Virus record (IMG/VR): IMGVR_UViG_3300005436_000125
Coordinates: 1 to 24,203 of that record
DNA from: a virus
Reading direction: 5' to 3' (one strand)
Length of the DNA stretch: 24,203 bases
Shown: piece by piece, positions 1 through 6,083 of the stretch
Position numbering within the stretch: the stretch's first letter is position 1
Layout of the letters: every line of letters begins with the position of its first letter
Made by a program: the position numbers and the translations under genes
The notes under the pieces: model-generated
Seen by the model: only the letters and a program-made list of their open reading frames with translations
Databases searched by the model: none
Told to the model about the DNA's origin: nothing

Positions 1-241
1 TCGGGATGAGCGCGCCGATGCGCGGCAGAGCGCTGCCGACAACGCCGAGCGCCCACACCAGCCCATCGGCGACGGTGACGAGCCAATGCGCGGGCTTGTC
101 GTCCCACTTCGCCTTGCTCGCGAGCGCCCACTTCTCCGTCGCATGCGCGATGCCTTGGAGCACGTGCGCGAGCACCGTCAGCGCGGCGACGAGCGCGACC
201 GCCCAGGGCCACGCGTGTTGCAAATCATCGAGCCATATCAT
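1..241 (-). CDS. Holin-like small membrane protein (partial, cut by left edge)
   Basis: The reading frame starts at ATG 241 and runs off the window after 80 codons. The visible protein begins MIWLDDLQHAWPWAVALVAA and has two hydrophobic stretches, about residues 12-31 and 57-78. They are separated by a charged segment with the pattern KAKWDDK. A small protein with two membrane spans and a charged linker at the end of a late operon fits a phage holin, but no family signature is decisive. The start is well supported: the sequence GAAGGAGGCGACCG lies just before the ATG and gives a near-perfect Shine-Dalgarno site. The gene overlaps the end of the receiver gene by 17 bases, so the two should be co-expressed. 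An unrelated membrane protein is the main alternative. Confidence 0.6.
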   Translation of the reverse strand, partial: MIWLDDLQHAWPWAVALVAALTVLAHVLQGIAHATEKWALASKAKWDDKPAHWLVTVADGLVWALGVVGSALPRIGALIP

Positions 242-608
242 CGGTCGCCTCCTTCGGCGCGGCCACGCTCAGCGCGTCGCGCAAGTCGTCTAGCGAAATC
301 GGTTTCGTCAGGAAGCGCACGGCCCCCACACGCTGCGCCTCGATCGCCGTCGCCACCGAGCTGTCGCCGCTGAACAGCACGACGGGCACGTCGAGCCCGT
401 GCGCGCGCATCCGCTCGACAAGCTCGAAGCCGCTCATGCCGGGCATCAGCACGTCAGCGAGCACGACATCGACGGCATGGCCAGCAAGGGCAAGCAGCGC
501 CATCTCCGCGCTCACACAGACGCGCGCGTCGTAGCCGAGCGCACGCACCTGCTTGCCCAGCGTGATTGCGACGCGCTCGTCGTCGTCGATGATGAGCACA
601 CTGATCAT
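225..608 (-). CDS. Stand-alone response-regulator receiver domain protein
   Basis: A 127-residue protein made of one CheY-like receiver domain with no output domain. All signature positions of an active receiver are visible: the acidic pocket D8/D9 in IIDDDE, the phosphoacceptor D52 in VLADVLMPGMSG, the conserved serine S80 in LFSGD, and K102 in FLTKP followed by the cis-proline. By family knowledge such a domain accepts phosphate from a histidine kinase and signals by protein contact. It resembles the FixJ/NtrC type of receiver. The start ATG at 608 overlaps the stop of the upstream coiled-coil gene as ATGA, so translation is coupled and the gene is part of the phage operon. No histidine kinase is seen in the window, so a host kinase or phosphotransfer protein would be the partner (inference). 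A receiver in a phage late operon is unusual. Function in the phage is unknown. Confidence 0.9.
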   Translation of the reverse strand: MISVLIIDDDERVAITLGKQVRALGYDARVCVSAEMALLALAGHAVDVVLADVLMPGMSGFELVERMRAHGLDVPVVLFSGDSSVATAIEAQRVGAVRFLTKPISLDDLRDALSVAAPKEATDDMAR

Positions 609-1075
609 CGGGCCGGCCTCCGAGGCGGCGGCGGTATCTGGCGAGACGGCATCTCGGGCTCGTCGACGAAACGATGGCGGCCAGTGTCATCGCTGCGCAG
701 GCCGAGGTCGCCGCGCATGGCCTGCAGCAAGCGCAGTTGCTGCTCCTGCGCTTGGGCGATGGTCTGCTGTGTCGTGTGGACGTGCTGTAACTTCTCGACC
801 TGCAGTTCGGCGTTGCGCGTGGTGCGATCAAGCGCACGCTCGAGCGCCTTCATGATCTCGAGCTGCTGCTGCTCGATGATCCGGTTCTGCTGGATGTCGG
901 CGATCGCGACGTTGAGCGCCTTCGCAAGATCGCTATCGCCGGCTGCATGCGTCGGCGCCCGGCCGAAGGCGCGCTTGATCGCCGGCAAGCCCTTGTCGAA
1001 GAAGACCCACGCGAGCACGACGGCGAAAATCATCCACTCGGGCAGCTGGCCCAACAGGTGCGCGGCGTCGTCCAT
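605..1075 (-). CDS. Membrane-anchored coiled-coil protein
   Basis: A 156-residue protein, unknown function. Residues about 12-28 (PEWMIFAVVLAWVFF) form one strong hydrophobic segment near the N-terminus. Residues about 48-118 are long, charged and Gln/Glu/Leu-rich with heptad-like spacing, indicating a coiled coil, and the C-terminus is Pro/Arg-rich. The start ATG at 1075 shares its first base with the TGA stop of the tail spike gene (TGATG). A longer open frame extends upstream to 1417, but it lies inside the spike gene and reads as a shadow. An N-terminal anchor plus coiled coil next to a holin-like gene could be a lysis accessory or spanin-like protein. It could also be a membrane partner of the receiver protein encoded directly after it. 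Neither can be decided from sequence. Confidence 0.7.
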   Translation of the reverse strand: MDDAAHLLGQLPEWMIFAVVLAWVFFDKGLPAIKRAFGRAPTHAAGDSDLAKALNVAIADIQQNRIIEQQQLEIMKALERALDRTTRNAELQVEKLQHVHTTQQTIAQAQEQQLRLLQAMRGDLGLRSDDTGRHRFVDEPEMPSRQIPPPPRRPAR

Positions 1076-3000
1076 CACGGCACTTCTTCGAAGCTGCTGA
1101 TGATCGGCCCATCGCCCCAGCGCATGCCCCGCGCGCCGTGATCGGCGTAGACGATCCGGCAACCCGTTGCGCCGGGCGTCGGGTTCGAGAGGAGCGCGCC
1201 AGTCTCGTAGATCTCGGCCGGCCCGATCGTCCACGTGGGTTCGGTCGGGCTCGTGACGCAGTGGTCGTTGTTGGCGAGCTGCCAGACTCCGCCGACGAGT
1301 TCCTCGATGCGCAGCACGCGATACACGTGCCCGTTCGCATGCGCCGCCGTCGGCTCGAGCCCGTCGCCCGGCGACAGGTTGCCGCCGCTCGCGCGCCACG
1401 TGTGCACCGAGCCCCACTGCCGGCCGCCGCCCCAGCCGCCGTCACGCAGCGCGATCCAGTGCTCGGGCGCGCCCACGGTGGGCTTGCTGTTGAGGACGCG
1501 ATCCCCTTGGCGGTAGAGGTTGGTGCCGGTGAAAGCAAGATCGTTTTCGCCTGGCGTGTGGTCGCACGCGCCGACGTAGACACGATCCTTGCCGACGTAG
1601 TAGCCGCGCGGGAAGCGCCAGCGGCCGGCACCGTGTGAGCTGCGCGGCGAGGTGATCTCACGCACCTCGTAGCCGGCGACACCGAGCCATGCCTGGCGCA
1701 GGTAGCCGCCGGGATCGTCCGCGTCCGTGGTCCACGCGTCCTTGATGGCACCGAGATCGCCGGTGCGTGTCCACTCGTCCCACTCGTGGCCCTGGCCACC
1801 GAGCAGGCGCGTGTAGCCGCCGGGGAAGTCCATCCACAGCCGGCCCTTGCGCAGGCCGGTCGAATACTCGCCTTGCGAGCGCGGGTCGACGCGATCGATG
1901 TTCCCCGACTGCATGAGCTGCGGGCCAGCGATCCACGCGCCGCCGTAGAGCGAGCCCGAGCCATCGCCGCTGTTCTCGGAGTAGGAGTCACGCCATGCGG
2001 TGCTCGCAGCCGCGCTCTCGCCGACGTAGCTCCAGCGGCAGTTGACCGCGGTGTTGACGCTGTGCGAGCTCGAGAGAAAGCCGCCGTCTCGGATCGCGCA
2101 GCCACGGCCAATGTTCTGGAAGAAGTTGCCGCGCGTGAGCAGCATCGACGCGTCCTCGCCGGTCGAGTAGATGCCGTGCCCGTCGCAATCGATCATGCTG
2201 TTGTGCTCGACGACGGTGTTGTCTGCGATGATGGGGTCGCCGCCCAGCACGACCACGAAGCCGTCGTCGAAGTGCGAGAAGCTGCACGCGCGCACCACGC
2301 AGTAGCTCGCCTCGATCAGGATCGGCGCGTCGATGCGCACCTCCCAGATCACAGTGCCGTCGGTGATGCGCGCACCGGGCACGATCAGCGGCACATCGAG
2401 CAGCGGCGCCGAGCTCGACGTCCCGGCCTGCACGCAGACGAGGTGGCAACCGCGATCAGTCTCATGCACGGGGAACGTGGCGCCTGGCGCCGTCGAGCCG
2501 AGCGCAAGCGGCGCGTAGGGCCGCCGTGCAGCGCCGAGCGTGTACGCGGTGCTCGCCGTCCGATCGAGGTAGCGCTGCTTGTTGCCGATGAAGCCGACGC
2601 GCTCGAACTGGCTCGCGCGCGCGCCCACGTCGCTGCCGTTCGGCCCGAGTAGGAAGCCGCAGTCGCTCTCGCACTGGAAGATGCCGCCGAGCTGGTGCTC
2701 GGTCTCGAGGCGCAGCGGAAAGTCCACCGTGATGCGCTGCGAGAGCCCGTAGCGATCGCCGGGCACGAAGAGCACGCCGCCCACTTCGCCAGCGACGCCG
2801 CTCGGGCCAAGGCGCTTGCGGATCGCATCGAGCGCATCGAGCACCGCCTGCGTGGCATCAGCCTCGCCGCCCGCCGCGCCGAAGTCGCGCAGGGACATCG
2901 AGCCCGACCAGCGCCGCACATGCGACGGCAAGAGCGCGATCGCATCCTTCGGATCGAGGTCGGCGATCGAGCGCTGTACGGTGATCGTGTCGTCGCTCAT
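1075..3000 (-). CDS. Tail spike, right-handed beta-helix (pectate-lyase-like)
   Basis: A 641-residue protein. The N-terminal part has the typical entry to a pectate-lyase/tailspike fold: DFGAAGGEADATQAVLDALD at about residues 37-56, then VGGVLFVPGD. The middle, roughly residues 220-350, has repeated short strand patterns such as IIADNTVVEHNSMIDCDGHG, consistent with coils of a right-handed beta-helix. The C-terminal 200 residues are rich in Trp and Gly and may form a beta-sandwich receptor or trimerisation region. Such proteins bind and often cleave surface polysaccharide at the tail tip. No catalytic residues were assigned. The start was placed at ATG 3000, which overlaps the upstream stop as TGATG. 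The open frame continues to 3270 but that extension is Arg-rich shadow sequence. Position at the end of the tail genes supports the role. Confidence 0.8.
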   Translation of the reverse strand: MSDDTITVQRSIADLDPKDAIALLPSHVRRWSGSMSLRDFGAAGGEADATQAVLDALDAIRKRLGPSGVAGEVGGVLFVPGDRYGLSQRITVDFPLRLETEHQLGGIFQCESDCGFLLGPNGSDVGARASQFERVGFIGNKQRYLDRTASTAYTLGAARRPYAPLALGSTAPGATFPVHETDRGCHLVCVQAGTSSSAPLLDVPLIVPGARITDGTVIWEVRIDAPILIEASYCVVRACSFSHFDDGFVVVLGGDPIIADNTVVEHNSMIDCDGHGIYSTGEDASMLLTRGNFFQNIGRGCAIRDGGFLSSSHSVNTAVNCRWSYVGESAAASTAWRDSYSENSGDGSGSLYGGAWIAGPQLMQSGNIDRVDPRSQGEYSTGLRKGRLWMDFPGGYTRLLGGQGHEWDEWTRTGDLGAIKDAWTTDADDPGGYLRQAWLGVAGYEVREITSPRSSHGAGRWRFPRGYYVGKDRVYVGACDHTPGENDLAFTGTNLYRQGDRVLNSKPTVGAPEHWIALRDGGWGGGRQWGSVHTWRASGGNLSPGDGLEPTAAHANGHVYRVLRIEELVGGVWQLANNDHCVTSPTEPTWTIGPAEIYETGALLSNPTPGATGCRIVYADHGARGMRWGDGPIISSFEEVP

Positions 3001-3995
3001 CAGACGCCTCCGAAGTAGGACAGAGCCGCTTCGATCGTCAGCGCGGGATTGCCGCCGACGGCGAGCGCCGAGGTTGTCATCAGGAAAATGGACAGGTTGA
3101 GCACGCACGGGATCGCGTGATCGCTGCGGTTGCCGAGCGTCAGATTGCCCGAGGCGTAGTTGCCACCAGGCGTCGCTGCAGTGCCGTGCTGCGCGGTCGT
3201 CACCGCGACGCCGCCCTTGCGAACGCCAGCAACGCCGCTCGAAACGGTGCGGTTGAAATGCCACGACCACGAGGCGGCCGCCGTCGCCGGGTCCGGCGTG
3301 TTCCAGGTCGTCCAGTATGTCGCGGCCGGCAAGATTTCTGCCGTGTCGCTATCGTGAACGTCCATGGCCATGTTGGCGGTCGAGACGTATTCCCACACGC
3401 CAGCGAGGCCGGCGGAGCCCGTCTTCATGACCGAAAACACGGTGCACCCGGACTGCGTCGCGAGCGCCGTGCCCAGGCCCGTCACGGTCACGTAGGCCGC
3501 CGCGTTGGCATCGAAGTTGACCGACGGTTGACCCGCGAGCGTCGATGCCGTGACGTGTACCGCGCTGTTCAGTGTCGCGGTACCGACCGCCTTGATGCTC
3601 GGCCAGTTGGTGCCGCTGACGTACTGGGACCCGAGCAGGCCGTCGAGGATGTTGGCGTCTGCCGCGAAGGTGTAGGCAAGCGCGTTGCTGGCCGCCGTCT
3701 TTGAGCCGACCGCGTTCGTCGCGGTGACATTGCATGTGATCGACGGGCCAATGTCAGTCGCCACAAGCGTGTACGTGCTCGCCGTCGCGCTCGCGATGTT
3801 GACACCCGCGCGCTGCCATTGGTACGTGAACGTCGGAGTTGTCGGCGAGGACCATGAGCCGTTCGTCGTGCTCAACGCCGAACCGATCTGCATCGTGCCA
3901 CTGATGACTGGCGCGGCCGTGTTCGCGGGGCCCCCGATGCTCGCGCCCTTCCCCGGTCCCCGCAGCTGCGACGGCGACCACGGGCCCATCGGCAT
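3000..3995 (-). CDS. Ig-like plus lectin-like (LamG-type) tail appendage protein
   Basis: A 331-residue protein. Residues about 25-110 form an Ig-like domain of the kind common in phage virion proteins, with the paired signature YQWQRAG (strand C) and SITCNVTATN (strand F), and the repeated Thr/Ser-rich pattern around them. Residues about 115-325 look like a concanavalin/LamG-type beta-sandwich, with features such as QPSVNFDANAAAYVTV, CTVFSVMKT and LTLGNRSD. These domains usually bind carbohydrate or decorate the virion surface. The start ATG at 3995 overlaps the upstream stop (TGATG), and the stop overlaps the tail-spike start in the same way, so the three proteins are translated together. 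The exact structural role is inferred from position between tail hub and spike. Confidence 0.65.
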   Translation of the reverse strand: MPMGPWSPSQLRGPGKGASIGGPANTAAPVISGTMQIGSALSTTNGSWSSPTTPTFTYQWQRAGVNIASATASTYTLVATDIGPSITCNVTATNAVGSKTAASNALAYTFAADANILDGLLGSQYVSGTNWPSIKAVGTATLNSAVHVTASTLAGQPSVNFDANAAAYVTVTGLGTALATQSGCTVFSVMKTGSAGLAGVWEYVSTANMAMDVHDSDTAEILPAATYWTTWNTPDPATAAASWSWHFNRTVSSGVAGVRKGGVAVTTAQHGTAATPGGNYASGNLTLGNRSDHAIPCVLNLSIFLMTTSALAVGGNPALTIEAALSYFGGV

Positions 3996-4324
3996 CAGTA
4001 CGCCATCGCCACGTAGTAGAGCGTGCCGCTGGTAGAGCCCTCGCGGATGACACGGAAGAAACCCCAGTCAGCGGCCGGACTCGGCACGTCGACGCGGATC
4101 AGCGTGTTGGCCGGCAAGAGCTGATCGCCAGTCGTCGCCGAACCGACCGAGCTCGTGCCCCAGCGAATATGAAATGGCACGTCGCATGTCATGAGCAGCG
4201 CCGCGCCAGGCGTGCCCGAGACGTCGGTCGCGCTCGAGCTTGAGCCCGTGACAGACACCGTCGAGCCTGCGCCCCACGGAGTCGTGCGAATGCCGTGGAG
4301 GATCGCTCCAACTTGCAGAGACAT
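3995..4324 (-). CDS. Small virion-type protein, unknown function
   Basis: A 109-residue protein, starting MSLQVGAILHGIRTTPWGAG, rich in Ser, Thr, Gly and Ala, with strand-like segments (LLMTCDVPFHIRWG, DWGFFRVIREGS). No family is recognised. Composition and size fit a small single-domain beta protein, such as an appendage adaptor or decoration protein. The start at ATG 4324 is well supported by the sequence AGGAGCAAGCAATC directly upstream, one of the strongest ribosome binding sites in the tail half of the operon. That suggests it is needed in more copies than its neighbours. The stop overlaps the start of the Ig/lectin-like gene. Confidence 0.6.
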   Translation of the reverse strand: MSLQVGAILHGIRTTPWGAGSTVSVTGSSSSATDVSGTPGAALLMTCDVPFHIRWGTSSVGSATTGDQLLPANTLIRVDVPSPAADWGFFRVIREGSTSGTLYYVAMAY

Positions 4325-4336
4325 GATTGCTTGCTC

Positions 4337-5341
4337 CTATTGCGGCTTCGTCTCGCGAATGACGCTGACGCCCGCGATGTCCACACGCGTGCCCGTGCCG
4401 ACCTTCACTTCGATCTTGATCGTGTCGACGCTGCCAGCCGGCACGCCGTCGGATGCGCTCAAATCCTCGCAGGCTACCGAGAGCGTTCCGACGTTCAGCC
4501 ACGTGTAGCTGGTCGAGCTCGTGCTGTTCGACACGGCGCCGGCCGCCGTGGTTGCCTGCGCGAAGACGCTGCCGCCCGTCGCCTTGATGTAGGCGTAGGC
4601 CACATAGTCCATCGGGCTGAGGCTCACGTTGCGGATCGGCGCGAGCACACGTAGCGGCGTCTCGAACAGCGCGAGGTAGCTTGCAGACGTGGTGTGCGCG
4701 CTGTCGCCGGTGGGCACCGACCACTGCAGCAGCGACGTGCGCCGCGCGTCGAGGTTGTCGTACGCGTCGCAGACGCCAGGGTGCGACACGTTGGCTGCGT
4801 CGAAGATCGGTTGGCGTGGCCGCAGCGATTCGAGGTCGACGCCCCAGTCGGTCGTGTCGAGCCCGATCGACGCCCGCGTCTGCTCATAGCAGCTGACCGC
4901 GTCAACGGTGACAGTGCCCGTGCCGCTCGCCTTGAGGTCGAGCGTGATCTCTTGCGTGCCGGTCGACGTCGTCACCAGCTCGCGGAAGACGACGGGGACC
5001 ACGCGATCGCGCACCGTCGAGAGCCGGTACGTCGTGCGCGATGCGCCGCTTGGCGCCGCAATCTCGAGCTGCCCACCAACGCTGTTCGCGCGCGCGAGCA
5101 CGACCCACACACGCATGCGCGTCTGCGCTTTGGGCGAAACGTTGTAGCGGTAGGTATCGGTCGCGCCGTTGCTGATTGTGTGGCCGCTGAAGTGCCACGG
5201 CACGATCATCGAGCCGTGCCCGTTCATCCAGTTGGCGAGGCCGCCCAAGCCCATCCACGTGTCGCCGCGCACCGGCTCGCCCGCGCGGATCGCCGTGTCG
5301 ATCTCGGGCACTGGGCGTAGGTGAGGGACGTTGGCACTCAT
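4337..5341 (-). CDS. Beta-sandwich tail appendage protein, unknown function
   Basis: A 334-residue protein with no family recognised. The N-terminal 40 residues look like an attachment segment (PHLRPVPEIDTAIRAGEPVR). Two regions then look like beta-sandwich or carbohydrate-binding-like domains, about residues 50-165 and 225-330. Each ends in a similar closing strand, VTVDAVSCYE and VDIAGVSVIRE. A similar ending (TVSAVSLEE) is found at the C-terminus of the protein encoded just upstream, so the two gene products probably share a domain type. The start ATG at 5341 follows a good GGAGGG site and lies right after the upstream stop. Role as a baseplate or tail-tip adhesin is inferred from fold type and position. 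Confidence 0.6.
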   Translation of the reverse strand: MSANVPHLRPVPEIDTAIRAGEPVRGDTWMGLGGLANWMNGHGSMIVPWHFSGHTISNGATDTYRYNVSPKAQTRMRVWVVLARANSVGGQLEIAAPSGASRTTYRLSTVRDRVVPVVFRELVTTSTGTQEITLDLKASGTGTVTVDAVSCYEQTRASIGLDTTDWGVDLESLRPRQPIFDAANVSHPGVCDAYDNLDARRTSLLQWSVPTGDSAHTTSASYLALFETPLRVLAPIRNVSLSPMDYVAYAYIKATGGSVFAQATTAAGAVSNSTSSTSYTWLNVGTLSVACEDLSASDGVPAGSVDTIKIEVKVGTGTRVDIAGVSVIRETKPQ

Positions 5342-5342
5342 G

Positions 5343-6083
5343 TCAGCGCCCTCCGAACTCTTCGAGCGACACAGCGCTCACCGTCGGCACGCCAGCGTTG
5401 TTGCTGGTGCGCGCGTAGACGTGGAGCGCGACGAGCACCTGATCGACCGTGCGCAACGTGGACGAGGTCTCGTTAGCGTTCTCGGTCGTCGTCCAGTCCT
5501 GCGCGAGTTCGGGTCGCACCTGGATCGCGTTCGCGAAGTCGAGCGGTCCGCGAGATGCGCCGGTGAGCCAGGCGAAGCTGGTGCTGGTGACCGCGCTCGA
5601 GATCCACACGTGGTCACGGAAGTTGATGGGCGGTGACGGTGCGCCGCTCGGCGCCGGCAGGTACTCGAGCGAGCGGCCGAGCGGGCAGAGCACGAGCGCG
5701 AACACGCAGCTGCCGCTCGCGTTCGTCGTCTTGCCACGCAGGTAGACGCGACAGCGGTACGGGTAGCCCTTGAAGTCGCTCGGTCCAGTCGCGTCGCCGT
5801 AGCAGGTGAGCGGCCACGGCCCGAGGATCCCGCCCTCGAGCAGGTACCACTGATTCGCGTTCGGCGTGCTCTCGACCGTGCCCGACGAGCCACCGCCGCC
5901 CGTCAGCAGTCCGCTCTGGTAGCACGCACTGATGCGCATCTGGCCGGCGCCGTCGGCATAGTGCAGTAGGCCATTGCCAACGCCCGCGCGCATGATCGCC
6001 GTGTCCACCGGGTCATCGGCCGCGCCATAGGTGGCGGTCCCGATCTGCACCGGGTAGCCGAGTAGGGAAGTGCCGGCGGTCAC
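5343..6083 (-). CDS. Tail-tip associated beta protein, unknown function
   Basis: A 246-residue protein, starting at GTG 6083, which overlaps the hub stop as GTGA (4 bases). No alternative start with a better signal is nearby, so coupling to hub translation decides the start. The sequence is beta-rich with Gly/Ser/Thr turns (GGGGSSGTVESTPNANQWYL). Its C-terminal 120 residues resemble a beta-sandwich, ending in the strand TVSAVSLEE also seen in the next protein. No enzyme motif is visible. Position directly after the hub makes a baseplate or fibre-attachment role likely, but this is inference. Confidence 0.6.
   Translation of the reverse strand: MTAGTSLLGYPVQIGTATYGAADDPVDTAIMRAGVGNGLLHYADGAGQMRISACYQSGLLTGGGGSSGTVESTPNANQWYLLEGGILGPWPLTCYGDATGPSDFKGYPYRCRVYLRGKTTNASGSCVFALVLCPLGRSLEYLPAPSGAPSPPINFRDHVWISSAVTSTSFAWLTGASRGPLDFANAIQVRPELAQDWTTTENANETSSTLRTVDQVLVALHVYARTSNNAGVPTVSAVSLEEFGGR

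Noticed and set aside
933-2111. A 392-residue minus-strand frame within the spike gene
   Set aside because: Composition is almost wholly Arg, Ala, Ser and Thr, the usual shadow pattern of GC-rich coding DNA; the frame beside it encodes a clear beta-helix.
3001-3270. Upstream extension of the tail spike reading frame (would make 731 residues)
   Set aside because: The extension is Arg-rich and overlaps the previous gene in another frame; the TGATG overlap at 3000 gives a natural start.
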